Shown: one piece after another, positions 1 through 8,049 of the stretch
How the letters are laid out: every line of letters begins with the position of its first letter
Position numbering within the stretch: the stretch's first letter is position 1
Source of the DNA: Comamonadaceae bacterium
GTDB taxonomy: Bacteria; Pseudomonadota; Gammaproteobacteria; Burkholderiales; Burkholderiaceae_C
Assembly (NCBI GenBank): GCA_947483455.1
Contig: CANKNK010000004.1
Coordinates: 1 to 16,853, forward strand
Length of the DNA: 16,853 bases
Direction of reading: 5' to 3'
Notes under the pieces: model-generated
Database searches by the model: none
What the model was told of the DNA's origin: nothing
What the model saw: only the letters and a program-made list of their open reading frames with translations
Translations under genes and position numbers: made by a program

Positions 1-412
1 CTATGTATGGCCCGTGTACCTTGGCCAGTTCTTGGGGCAGCACGGTGTCCAGTCCTGGCGGCAAAATGGCCCCCGTCATGATCCGCAGGCATTGACCCGC
101 GCCAATGCGTCCAGAAAATGGTGCGCCCGCTAGCGCACTGCCTGCCACCTGCAATTGCAAAGGCCGGTTTGCCGCCAATGCACTGCCATCGAAAGCGTAC
201 CCGTCCATGGCGGAGTTGTCATGGGGTGGTACGTCTATCGGGCTGATGATGTCCTGGGCCAACACCCGCCCCAATGCTTGCATCAGGGGCAACTCTTCGC
301 TTTGTGTGGGTGCAGGGACCATGCTCGCCAAGAATGCGTTAACGGATTGTGCTGGTAATGCATTGGGGTCATACCCCTGCAATGCGTCGGCTATTTCTGC
401 CAGCGATTTCAT
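1..412 (-). CDS. moeA: Molybdopterin molybdenumtransferase MoeA (N-terminal part, cut by window edge)
   Basis: MoeA inserts molybdate into adenylylated molybdopterin in the last step of molybdenum cofactor synthesis, in the cytoplasm. The first 137 residues are present; the rest lies beyond base 1. The reading frame is open from an ATG at 412 and reads through the family hallmarks VPPHDNSAMDGYAF (residues 61-74) and MTGAILPPGLDTVLPQE (112-128), which match the MoeA N-terminal domain well. The start lies 15 bp after the moaA stop codon on the same strand, so the two genes are probably one operon. The ribosome binding site is weak (GGTGGG about 10 nt upstream). The usual Burkholderiales order has mobA between or next to these genes; it is not between them here. 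Identification is secure; the completeness of the gene cannot be judged. Confidence 0.93.
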   Translation of the reverse strand, partial: MKSLAEIADALQGYDPNALPAQSVNAFLASMVPAPTQSEELPLMQALGRVLAQDIISPIDVPPHDNSAMDGYAFDGSALAANRPLQLQVAGSALAGAPFSGRIGAGQCLRIMTGAILPPGLDTVLPQELAKVHGPYI

Positions 413-427
413 AGACAGCTACCCACC

Positions 428-1585
428 TTATCCGCCGATGTAACTCATTTCCACGCGTCGCCCTGAACCCGCTGCGTTATGCGCGGGCAAGGAGGCACGC
501 AGCAAGGAGTAGCGGTCATCGCGCTGCTCCCAGATGGCGCGTATGGCTGCGGCCAGATCCTGCGCATTCGCACCGCCGCGCAGCAGGCTGCGTAAGTCAT
601 AGCCCTGGCTGGCGAACAGGCATAAATACAACTGGCCTTCCGTGGACAAACGGGCGCGGTTGCAGTCCCCGCAAAAGGCTTGGGTCACGCTGCTGATGAC
701 GCCTATTTCTCCGGCATGGGCGTCGGGCCGACCCTGCGCGTCGGCATAGGCCCAGCGCTGTGCCGTCTCGCCCGGTGCATAGGCCTCCAGTGGCAGCATG
801 GCAAATTCAGTTTGCAAGCGCGCAATGACTTGGGCCGAAGGCAGCACCTCATCCATGCGCCAGCCGTTGGTGGCACCTACATCCATGTATTCGATAAACC
901 GCAAAACGATTCCGGTGCCGCGGAAATGCCTGGCCATAGCAAGAATTTCATGGTCATTGGTACCACGCTTGACCACCATATTGACCTTGATAGGTCCCAG
1001 GCCTGCCGCCTGCGCCGCGTCGATGCCTTTGAGCACTTCCGATACCGGGAAGTCCACATCGTTCATTTGGCGGAATATGCGGTCGTCCAGGCCATCCAGG
1101 CTTACGGTGACGCGTTGCAAGCCCGCATCCTTTAGTGCCTGGGCTTTACGGGCCAAGAGGGCGCCATTGGTGGTTAATGTGATGTCCAGCGCCTGGCCGT
1201 CTATGGTGCGCAGGGCGCCGAGTTGGGCAATCAGCAATTCCAGGTTTTTGCGTAGCAAAGGCTCACCCCCCGTGAGGCGGATTTTTTGTACACCCAAGCC
1301 AACAAATTCCCGTGCTACTTGCACAATTTCTTCAAAGGACAACAAGGCAGATTGGGGTAGGTATTGGTAGTCCTTGTCGAACACTTCTTTGGGCATGCAA
1401 TAACTGCAGCGGAAATTGCACCGGTCCGTGACGCTGATGCGCAAGTCCCGCAGAGGGCGTCCCAGGGTGTCACTTGTCGCAACCCCGGGCGCGTGCTGGG
1501 TCGCAGGTGTACTGGAGGGGATAGGGCGTGCGCCTTGGCGCAGGTCGTGCACCGGAATAACGCGCGGCGGTTTGGAATTACTCAT
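428..1585 (-). CDS. moaA: GTP 3',8-cyclase MoaA (radical SAM, molybdenum cofactor biosynthesis)
   Basis: MoaA is a radical S-adenosylmethionine enzyme that converts GTP to (8S)-3',8-cyclo-7,8-dihydro-GTP, the first step of molybdopterin synthesis. The 385-residue protein has the SAM [4Fe-4S] motif CNFRCSYC (Cys56, Cys60, Cys63), followed by the LTGGEPLLR segment (about 104-112). The second cluster motif lies near the C-terminus at Cys305, Cys308 and Cys322 (CGDC, then 13 residues, then C). The protein ends in the conserved Gly-Gly tail that takes part in catalysis. It is about 50 residues longer than the E. coli enzyme, because of a low-complexity N-terminal extension (1-44) that is common in this order. 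It lies 15 bp upstream of moeA. All catalytic residues are present, so the gene looks functional. Confidence 0.97.
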   Translation of the reverse strand: MSNSKPPRVIPVHDLRQGARPIPSSTPATQHAPGVATSDTLGRPLRDLRISVTDRCNFRCSYCMPKEVFDKDYQYLPQSALLSFEEIVQVAREFVGLGVQKIRLTGGEPLLRKNLELLIAQLGALRTIDGQALDITLTTNGALLARKAQALKDAGLQRVTVSLDGLDDRIFRQMNDVDFPVSEVLKGIDAAQAAGLGPIKVNMVVKRGTNDHEILAMARHFRGTGIVLRFIEYMDVGATNGWRMDEVLPSAQVIARLQTEFAMLPLEAYAPGETAQRWAYADAQGRPDAHAGEIGVISSVTQAFCGDCNRARLSTEGQLYLCLFASQGYDLRSLLRGGANAQDLAAAIRAIWEQRDDRYSLLRASLPAHNAAGSGRRVEMSYIGG

Positions 1586-1733
1586 GGCGCTATTGTGCAG
1601 TGTGTACTCAGCCCCTGGTCCTCGCCTTGGTACTATTATGGTTCGCCATGGATTACCTGCTTGAACTTGCCCTCAGCGCGCCGAACGCACTAGCTGCGCC
1701 GGACTGGCCTTGCGGTGCCCGGGTCAACGCCCT

Positions 1734-3074
1734 ATGAGCCAGCGCAGCGGTATGGGTGATGCGCCACGCGGGATAGGGGCATGGTGGCAGCGACTGTGGA
1801 GCGAGCCCGATGCAGAGAGCTCGCAAGGCAGTTCCCAGATGACGGCGCAGCCCTCCCAGCTTGCGTTTGTGGCGCAGGACCCCACTCCCAAGCAGACCGA
1901 GCCAGCGCCCGAAGTGGGTCGGATCAGCAGGGAAGCGCTGATGCGCTTGCAGCCGGCCGGGCCGGCACAGGAGGAAGTGCCGGATTTGTTGCAGCAGCGC
2001 GCGAATTTTTGGGCGACGGCTACCCATGACTTATGCCAGCCGGCGCAGGCCTTGGCGCTGTTCTTAGAGCGTTTGCAGCGCTTGCCCCCGCAAACATCAG
2101 CCCAGGCTTTGCACGGCTATTTGCAATCTTCCATGGAAGACTTGACCCGCCTGCTTGCTGGCCTGATGGAACTGGCCCAGATAGATGCCGGCGAGGTGCA
2201 AGCCTCCAGCATGGCGGTGTCGGTGGACGAACTGTTCGCCAGGGTCCGCGAGCAATTGGCCGATCAGGCGCAGGCCAAGGGTTTGCGTTTGGTAGCCCGA
2301 TCCAAAGGCCAGACGGTGCTGGCCGATGCCGCGCTGCTAGAACGCATCTTGCTGGCCTTGGGGCGCAACGCCGTGCGATTTTGCGCGCAAGGGACGGTCT
2401 TACTCAGTGCCCGCGCAGTGCAGGGTGGGGCGGGCGTGCGCCTAGATGTCAGTGATAGCGGGCCGGGCATAGCCGAGCGTGACCACGGAAAAATTTTTAC
2501 GCCATTTGCCCAGCGCAACTTGACAAACTCGCATGGCCCAACACGCCCTTCGTTGGGCCTGCATATCGCGTCCCGCCACGCACAGCTGATGGGAACCGGA
2601 TTGCAGCTGCGTTCAGCGCTTGGGCGAGGGAGCCGTTTTTCCATCACCCTGCCGCTGGCCGCTGTAAATGTCCAGGCGCAAGGCGCAGACCTCAGCGATG
2701 CCCTGCAGGCTATTGGACTGGACGGATACCGGGTCGCCTTGTTCGATACAGACCCTGAACGGGCAGCGAATGTTGCCGCGTGGCTACGCGGCTGGGCATG
2801 TGTGCTGCTTGATGAGCAGGATATGGAGGGTACGAAGGCGCTGCATCCCCAAGCGATCGTTTGCGCCTGGCAGGCTGATGCGCCCCAGGAGGCGGGTCGG
2901 CGCATCTTGGCCTGGCGTGCGCGCATTGGAGTTCAGATACCGGCCTGCATTATTTACGCTGACCAGGGCGCCACCGACGCGCTGCGCGATTTGCCCACTG
3001 CTACGGCTGTCTTAAGCCAACCGTTGCAAGCAGCACAGTTGCGTGCATGGCTGCGCCGGGTGTTGCGAAGCTAG
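1734..3074 (+). CDS. Soluble hybrid sensor histidine kinase with degenerate C-terminal receiver
   Basis: This is a predicted cytoplasmic histidine kinase of 446 residues from the ATG at 1734; a TTG at 1710 and an ATG at 1752 are alternative starts. I see no transmembrane segment or PAS domain; residues 1-85 look disordered. The H-box FWATATHDLCQPAQAL places the phosphorylatable His at 98. The ATPase domain has an N-box with Asn212 in LGRNAVRF, a G1 box DSGPGI (241-246), an F-box IFTPFAQ, and an unusual G2 box PSLGLHIA in place of GxGLGLxI. Residues 330-446 fold as a receiver by pattern (acidic Asp338/Asp340, LSQP at 427-430), but the phosphoacceptor position falls on Ala378 in AIVCAW and the conserved Lys is Gln429. 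It therefore probably cannot accept phosphate there. It ends 12 bp from the convergent response regulator gene, its likely partner. The signal is unknown. Confidence 0.85.
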   Translation: MSQRSGMGDAPRGIGAWWQRLWSEPDAESSQGSSQMTAQPSQLAFVAQDPTPKQTEPAPEVGRISREALMRLQPAGPAQEEVPDLLQQRANFWATATHDLCQPAQALALFLERLQRLPPQTSAQALHGYLQSSMEDLTRLLAGLMELAQIDAGEVQASSMAVSVDELFARVREQLADQAQAKGLRLVARSKGQTVLADAALLERILLALGRNAVRFCAQGTVLLSARAVQGGAGVRLDVSDSGPGIAERDHGKIFTPFAQRNLTNSHGPTRPSLGLHIASRHAQLMGTGLQLRSALGRGSRFSITLPLAAVNVQAQGADLSDALQAIGLDGYRVALFDTDPERAANVAAWLRGWACVLLDEQDMEGTKALHPQAIVCAWQADAPQEAGRRILAWRARIGVQIPACIIYADQGATDALRDLPTATAVLSQPLQAAQLRAWLRRVLRS

Positions 3075-3086
3075 GCCTTCGCGAGA

Positions 3087-3710
3087 TCAATGACTGGCGT
3101 TAAAGGCGTAGTTGGCTGCGGCGCGAACGGCCTGCGTGCGGTTGTCCGCATGGAAATAGCGCAAGATGGCACTCACATGGGTTTTTACGGTTTCTTCTGA
3201 CACCTCGAGCGAAGCGGCGATTTCCCGGTTGGTATAGCCTTCCATCAAGCCGCGCAATACTTGTTCTTGCTTACGCGATAGCGGAGCCGCAAGCGCCGCC
3301 TTGCCCGCTGCGGCCAATGGTCGAAGCTCTTGAGGCAAGTAAATCTCACCGCTGAGCACCTGGGAGATGGCTTCGAGCAAGTCATCTGTATTGCCCGACT
3401 TGGTCACAAAACCGGCGGCGCCGTTTTTGAGCGCCAGTTGAATCAGCTGCAGTGTTGTACTGCCCGAGATCATCAGCACCACCAACGCGGGTTGAATCCG
3501 GCCCATCTGGCGCAGTACCTCCAAACCATTCATATCTGGAAGGTGGTAATCCAGTAGCACCAGGTCGATGTCGCGATGCGGCAACAGCATATCTATCGCC
3601 AAGGCGCCAGTGCCGGCATGCAGCAATTGCAATCTGGGGTAGATGCCAGAGAGCACCTGACCCAGGCCTTCGCGCACCAGCGCATGGTCATCCACTATGA
3701 GTATTTTCAC
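3087..3710 (-). CDS. NarL/FixJ-family response regulator (REC + LuxR-type HTH)
   Basis: This is a two-component response regulator that should bind DNA when phosphorylated. From a GTG start at 3710 it has 207 residues and begins VKILIVDDHALVREG, the typical receiver start. A TTG at 3728 would add six residues, but AAGG lies 4 nt and GGAAGG 10 nt before the GTG. The receiver has Asp7/Asp8, phosphoacceptor Asp54 in DLVLLDYHLPDMNG, and Lys104 in VTKSG. A LuxR-type helix-turn-helix follows (about 142-200): LSRKQEQVLRGLMEGYTNRE, then TVKTHVSAIL. All phosphorylation residues are intact, in contrast to the degenerate receiver of the adjacent kinase. The genes are tail to tail, so they are not co-transcribed; pairing is inferred from adjacency. 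The target genes are unknown. Confidence 0.9.
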   Translation of the reverse strand: MKILIVDDHALVREGLGQVLSGIYPRLQLLHAGTGALAIDMLLPHRDIDLVLLDYHLPDMNGLEVLRQMGRIQPALVVLMISGSTTLQLIQLALKNGAAGFVTKSGNTDDLLEAISQVLSGEIYLPQELRPLAAAGKAALAAPLSRKQEQVLRGLMEGYTNREIAASLEVSEETVKTHVSAILRYFHADNRTQAVRAAANYAFNASH

Positions 3711-3781
3711 AAGGCCTTGACCTTCCAACGAAATGGGACGTGCCGTTGATTGATAATTACACCCTACGAAGGCGCAGCGAC

Positions 3782-3815
3782 AAAAAAAATCCCGCCAAGC
3801 GCATGGCTTGCGGGA
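3782..3815 (-). terminator. Intrinsic terminator of hppA
   Basis: On the minus strand, about 50 bp after the hppA stop codon, a hairpin (3791-3814) with nine stem pairs, one bulged C and a five-base loop is followed directly by a run of eight T (A8 at 3782-3789 on the plus strand). This is a classical rho-independent terminator. A second GC-rich hairpin (about 3818-3836) precedes it without a T run. The terminator also separates hppA from the response regulator gene that starts at 3710 in the same direction. Confidence 0.85.
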
Positions 3816-3865
3816 CGGGGCCGCCCCGCGAGGGGCCAGCCTAGGTGCAAGAAAACTTGCAGTTA

Positions 3866-5944
3866 CTAGCCGCCGTGAATCTTCATCATTACCGGCACGA
3901 TCAGCAAGGCCACGATGTTGATGATCTTGATCAAGGGGTTGACGGCCGGGCCAGCGGTGTCCTTGTAGGGGTCGCCCACCGTGTCACCCGTGACAGCCGC
4001 CTTATGTGTCTCAGAGCCTTTGCCGCCATGGTGTCCGTCTTCGATGTATTTCTTGGCGTTATCCCAAGCACCGCCGCCGGTACACATAGAAATAGCCACA
4101 AACAAACCGGTGACGATGGTCCCCATGAGCAATCCACCCAAAGCCGCAGGACCGAGAAGCAAACCAACCACGATGGGCGCGATCACTGGCAACAGGCTGG
4201 GGATCATCATTTCCTTGATGGCCGCCGTGGTCAACATGTCCACCGCCGTGTCGTACTCGGGTTTGCCGGTACCGTCCATGATGCCCTTGATTTCCTTGAA
4301 CTGGCGGCGCACTTCAACCACCACGGCACCGGCGGCGCGGCCCACGGCCTCCATCGCCATCGCAGCGAACAAGTATGGAATCAGTCCGCCGATGAACAAG
4401 CCAATGATGACATTGGGGTCGCTCAAGTCAAACTTGATGTGCGCGCCCAAGCCTTCGAGCTTGTGCGTGTAGTCCGCAAACAGCACCAGCGCGGCCAGAC
4501 CGGCAGAGCCAATGGCATAGCCCTTGGTCACAGCCTTGGTGGTGTTGCCGACCGCGTCCAGCGGGTCGGTGATGTCCCGCACGCTGGCGGGCAACTCGGC
4601 CATTTCGGCAATACCACCGGCATTGTCTGTGATGGGGCCGTAGGCGTCCAAGGCGACCACAATACCGGCCATACTCAGCATGGAGGTGGCCGCAATAGCG
4701 ATGCCGTACAGGCCGCCCAGGTCAAATGCGGTGTAAATCGCCGCGCACACAAACAGCACGGGCCAAGCGGTAGAGCGCATGGACACGCCCAGACCGGCAA
4801 TGATGTTGGTACCGTGACCGGTAGTTGATGCTTGCGCAATATGTTGCACAGGCGCGTACTGGGTTCCGGTGTAGTACTCTGTGATCCAAACCAGCGCGCC
4901 GGTCAAAATCAGACCGATGGCGCAGGCGCCGAAAAGTCCGCTGGCACTCAAGGCCTTGCCATCGGGCAAAGCCACTGGCGCTGGGAACAGCGACTGGGTC
5001 ACAAAGTAAAACGCCACCAAGGACAGCACGCCAGCGACGGCCAGGCCTTTGTACAGCGCGGGCATCACATTGGTCATGCCGGGGCTGGCCTTGACAAAGA
5101 AGCAGCCGATGATGGAAGCAACGATGGAGACACCGCCCAGTACCAGCGGGTAAAGCACCATATTGGGGCCGGCCGTACCCGCTAGCAATGCGCCCAAGAC
5201 CATGGTGGCGATCAGGGTTACGGCATAAGTTTCGAACAAGTCAGCTGCCATACCAGCGCAATCGCCCACGTTGTCGCCCACGTTGTCCGCAATCACTGCA
5301 GGGTTGCGCGGGTCATCTTCCGGAATACCTGCTTCAACTTTGCCTACCAAGTCGGCACCGACGTCCGCGCCCTTGGTGAAAATACCGCCGCCCAAGCGCG
5401 CGAAAATCGAAATCAGCGAGGAGCCGAAGGCGAATCCCACCAGCGGATTGAGCATCGCAGCCAGCGCTTTACCGTCTGCGGGCACGCCAGCGGCGGTGAG
5501 GTACCAGTAAAAACCGGTAACGCCCAGCAAGCCCAAGCCTACGACCAGCATGCCGGTGATGGCGCCGCCACGAAAGGCGACATCCAGCGCTGGGCCAATG
5601 CCCCGCGTTGCAGCCTGCGCGGTGCGTACATTGGCTTTGACGGATACGTTCATGCCAATGAAACCGCAGGCCCCGGAGAGTACTGCACCGAGCACAAAGC
5701 CAACGGCGCTTAAGGGGTCCAAGACCACTGCAATGAGGATCGCCAGGACTACGCCAACCATGGCGATGGTTTTGTACTGCCGCGCAAGGTAAGCGGAGGC
5801 ACCGGTTTGAATGGCTGCTGCAATTTCTTGCATGCGGGCATTGCCTGCATCTTGAGAAAGAATCCAGCTGCGGGCCCAAAAACCGTAAATCACGGCGATC
5901 AAACCACAGACAAGCGCAAGAATCAGCGCTGAGTTTCCTGTCAT
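3866..5944 (-). CDS. hppA: K+-insensitive pyrophosphate-energized proton pump (membrane pyrophosphatase)
   Basis: This inner-membrane pyrophosphatase hydrolyses PPi and pumps H+ out of the cytoplasm. It has 692 residues, the usual family size, with about 16 hydrophobic segments. The ATG at 5944 is chosen because GGAG (5951-5954) lies 6 nt upstream and the protein then begins directly with the first membrane helix; an upstream extension to 6025 is polar and unsupported. PPi/Mg-binding motifs are intact: [15 protein letters not shown] (192-206), [19 protein letters not shown] (210-228) and the C-terminal [17 protein letters not shown]. Lys470 and Thr473 in [10 protein letters not shown] are the residues that mark the K+-independent subfamily; K+-dependent enzymes have Ala at the first position. 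It is divergent from ppa across a 233-bp gap, and an intrinsic terminator follows it. Confidence 0.97.
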   Translation of the reverse strand: MTGNSALILALVCGLIAVIYGFWARSWILSQDAGNARMQEIAAAIQTGASAYLARQYKTIAMVGVVLAILIAVVLDPLSAVGFVLGAVLSGACGFIGMNVSVKANVRTAQAATRGIGPALDVAFRGGAITGMLVVGLGLLGVTGFYWYLTAAGVPADGKALAAMLNPLVGFAFGSSLISIFARLGGGIFTKGADVGADLVGKVEAGIPEDDPRNPAVIADNVGDNVGDCAGMAADLFETYAVTLIATMVLGALLAGTAGPNMVLYPLVLGGVSIVASIIGCFFVKASPGMTNVMPALYKGLAVAGVLSLVAFYFVTQSLFPAPVALPDGKALSASGLFGACAIGLILTGALVWITEYYTGTQYAPVQHIAQASTTGHGTNIIAGLGVSMRSTAWPVLFVCAAIYTAFDLGGLYGIAIAATSMLSMAGIVVALDAYGPITDNAGGIAEMAELPASVRDITDPLDAVGNTTKAVTKGYAIGSAGLAALVLFADYTHKLEGLGAHIKFDLSDPNVIIGLFIGGLIPYLFAAMAMEAVGRAAGAVVVEVRRQFKEIKGIMDGTGKPEYDTAVDMLTTAAIKEMMIPSLLPVIAPIVVGLLLGPAALGGLLMGTIVTGLFVAISMCTGGGAWDNAKKYIEDGHHGGKGSETHKAAVTGDTVGDPYKDTAGPAVNPLIKIINIVALLIVPVMMKIHGG

Positions 5945-6177
5945 ATAAATCTCCAAACTAGCATATTTCGCGAACAAAGGAGTAACGCTGGCGGTACTCC
6001 CGCTGCGTTGCTTCCTCGTGCTCACGACCTGTCATAGTCGGGGAGCTGATTGGCCAACTCCCGCAACTGTAGCCGCAAAAGTGCGCTTTGCCGGGCTTCG
6101 CAAGGACCAAGTCAGTAAAATCAGGGTTAATACCGATACTGATCTGTATTCACTCTTATCCATCAACCGAGCTATTT

Positions 6178-6717
6178 ATGTCCCTTGACAAAGTCACACC
6201 CGGAAAAAACGCGCCCAAAGAATTCAATGTCATCATCGAAATCCCGATGAATGCTGACCCTGTGAAATACGAAGTCAATAAAGAAACCGGCGCTATTTTC
6301 GTGGACCGCTTCATGAGCACCGCGATGCACTACCCCACCAATTACGGTTATGTGCCCAAGACCATCTCGGGCGATGGCGATCCGGTCGACGTGTTGGTGA
6401 TCACGCCTGTACCCCTGATCCCCGGTGTGGTCGTTCCCTGCCGCGCCATTGGCATCCTGAAGATGGAAGACGAGGCCGGCATGGACGGTAAGGTGCTGGC
6501 AGTGCCGATTGACAAAATCCTGTCGCTCTACACGCAATGGCAGAAACCTGCGGACCTCAACCCCCTGCGCCTCAAAACCATTGCCCATTTCTTTGAACAC
6601 TACAAAGACTTGGAAGAGGGCAAATGGGTGAAAATTTTGGGCTGGGAAGGGCCCGAGGCCGCGCACCTGGAAATCCTAGAGGGTATTGCCAACTACCAAA
6701 AAGAGCAGGCCGCCTAA
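6178..6717 (+). CDS. ppa: Soluble inorganic pyrophosphatase (family I)
   Basis: This cytoplasmic Mg2+-dependent enzyme hydrolyses PPi to two phosphates and so drives biosynthetic reactions forward. The ATG at 6178 gives 179 residues, the standard length for bacterial family I enzymes; the in-frame extension to 6088 does not resemble the family. The signature DGDPVDV (66-72) supplies the metal-binding Asp66, Asp68 and Asp71. Further active-site residues are Lys30, Glu32, Arg44 and Tyr57 ([10 protein letters not shown]), Asp98, Asp103 and Lys105 (EDEAGMDGK), and Tyr142, Lys143 and Lys149 ([10 protein letters not shown]). The Shine-Dalgarno sequence is poor. It is transcribed divergently from the proton-pumping pyrophosphatase, so both PPi-removing enzymes share one intergenic control region. 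Confidence 0.97.
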   Translation: MSLDKVTPGKNAPKEFNVIIEIPMNADPVKYEVNKETGAIFVDRFMSTAMHYPTNYGYVPKTISGDGDPVDVLVITPVPLIPGVVVPCRAIGILKMEDEAGMDGKVLAVPIDKILSLYTQWQKPADLNPLRLKTIAHFFEHYKDLEEGKWVKILGWEGPEAAHLEILEGIANYQKEQAA

Positions 6718-6727
6718 TCCATATTGC

Positions 6728-6751
6728 CCCCATCGGGCAGCCCGGTTGGGG
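6728..6751. terminator. Hairpin between convergent ppa and FemAB-like gene (possible bidirectional terminator)
   Basis: In the 68-bp gap between the two convergent stop codons there is a ten-pair stem with one G-T pair, one bulged T and a three-base loop (CCCCATCGGG / CCCGGTTGGGG). No T run follows on either strand, so it is not a classical intrinsic terminator, but its position suggests it separates the two transcripts. Confidence 0.4.
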
Positions 6752-6785
6752 TCGCGCCATCATTGCCGCTTAGAGGGTTGGCTGC

Positions 6786-7976
6786 TTACTGCGGTTCTGC
6801 GGGCATGCCCTTGAACGGTGAGCGTTGCTCTAAGTGCTCCAGGTACTGATGGATACCTTCGCCCTCGCGCTCTAAAAAGCGTGCGACCGCGTCAGCAAAA
6901 GCCGGATGCGCCAGCCAATGGGCACTGCTCGTCTTGGCCGGCATCAGGGCCCTGGCCATCTTGTGCTCCCCTTGGGCTCCACCTTCAAAGCGTGCGTAGC
7001 CATGCTCTATGCACCATTGCAGGGGCTGGTAATAGCAGGCCTCGAAGTGCAGGCAGTCCACACGCTCCATGGCGCCCCAGTAGCGCCCGTAGGCCACGCT
7101 CGGTTGTGGCTGAGCCGCGCTGGCGCTGCTCAGTCCTATCAAACTGCTGGCAATCGGGCGGCCCGCACGTTCGGCAACAAAAAGTAACCAGTTTTCCGGC
7201 ATATCGCGCTGCATCGCCGCAAAGAAGGCGCGACTGAGGTAGGGCGCATTGCCGTGTTCCAAGTAGGTGCGTTCGTAGCAGCGGTAAAAAAAATCCCAAT
7301 CCGCATCGCGGATGTTGTGCCCCTGTGCCCAGCGAAATTGGACACCGGCATCTGCCACTTTGCGCCGCTCCTGGCGGATTTTTTTACGCTTTTCTTGCGA
7401 CAGACTGGCTAAAAACGCGTCGAAATTTGCAAATTTGGGGGCTGGGTTGGTCCAGTGGAATTGCACTGTGTGGCGCAGCATCAGGCCGCTATCTGCGCAG
7501 GCTTGGGCATCTTGCGGAGAAAGGAATAGCAAATGCAGCGAGGACAGCTCCCGGCCCTGGCTGTAGGCTATCAAGGCCGTGATCAGGGCCTGCCTGGTGG
7601 CAGTGTCGCGCGCGAGTAGGCGGGCGCCGGGTACGGGCGTGAAGGGGACTGCTACCGTGGCCTTGGGGTAGTAGTTCAGCCCGTGTTGTTGATAGGCATT
7701 GGCCCAGGCCCAGTCAAATACGTATTCGCCATAGGAGTGGTCTTTCTCATACAGCATGCATGCGCCCAACAAGACGCCGTCTTGCTCCAGGCAGATGCAA
7801 ACCGGTTTCCAGCCTGTGGCCGGGCAGGCGCTGGCGCTTTGTTCCAAGGCCGCGAGGTAGGCGTGTCGCATAAAAGGACTGGCATCGGGGTGATCGGCCA
7901 GTAGGCCATCCCAGAGCGCCGCGTCGACGGCGCAGACCGAATCGTGCACGCGGGTGACATAATCATCGCGCGCCAT
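6786..7976 (-). CDS. FemAB-like / GNAT-fold protein (PF04339, COG3146 type)
   Basis: The protein has 396 residues and belongs, by its conserved segments, to the family annotated as FemAB-like or peptidoglycan-recognition N-acyltransferase. Recognisable blocks are SPFMRHAYLAALE (33-45), YGEYVFDWAWANAYQQHGLNYYPK (starting about residue 82), a basic stretch LSQEKRKKIRQERR in the middle, and RFEGGAQGEHKMARALMP in the C-terminal third. The double acetyltransferase-like fold resembles FemX/FemA enzymes that use aminoacyl-tRNA, but substrate and reaction are not established for this family, and no signal peptide or membrane helix is visible. It is divergent from nadE (73 bp between starts) and convergent with ppa. 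The start ATG at 7976 lacks a strong ribosome binding site. The family call is secure; a cell-wall role is only an inference from the fold. Confidence 0.85.
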   Translation of the reverse strand: MARDDYVTRVHDSVCAVDAALWDGLLADHPDASPFMRHAYLAALEQSASACPATGWKPVCICLEQDGVLLGACMLYEKDHSYGEYVFDWAWANAYQQHGLNYYPKATVAVPFTPVPGARLLARDTATRQALITALIAYSQGRELSSLHLLFLSPQDAQACADSGLMLRHTVQFHWTNPAPKFANFDAFLASLSQEKRKKIRQERRKVADAGVQFRWAQGHNIRDADWDFFYRCYERTYLEHGNAPYLSRAFFAAMQRDMPENWLLFVAERAGRPIASSLIGLSSASAAQPQPSVAYGRYWGAMERVDCLHFEACYYQPLQWCIEHGYARFEGGAQGEHKMARALMPAKTSSAHWLAHPAFADAVARFLEREGEGIHQYLEHLEQRSPFKGMPAEPQ

Positions 7977-8049
7977 GCGGCCTCCCCAGGTAGGCCGGGC
8001 AGGCGCCCGACGGCTCGGGCCGCGCCACTGTTTTCATAAGCATTCGTAC

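Noticed and set aside
3845..4828. Long plus-strand open frame (327 codons), rich in His, Gln and Gly, opposite hppA
   Set aside because: It lies entirely antisense to the conserved hppA coding sequence. Its odd His/Gln-rich composition follows from reading the complement of GC-rich codons, and no domain or ribosome binding site supports it.
5945..6025. 27-residue N-terminal extension of hppA
   Set aside because: The ATG at 5944 has a good Shine-Dalgarno sequence (GGAG) at 6 nt and starts directly with the first membrane helix. The extension is polar and lies in the shared control region.
6116..6121. TAAAAT as a -10 box for ppa
   Set aside because: The only TTGxxx candidate upstream (6088-6093) is 22 bp away, too far for a normal sigma-70 promoter, so I do not claim it.
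6088..6177. Upstream in-frame extension of ppa adding 30 residues
   Set aside because: Family I bacterial pyrophosphatases start close to the MSLDKV segment, and the extension has no family resemblance. It reads through the divergent promoter region.
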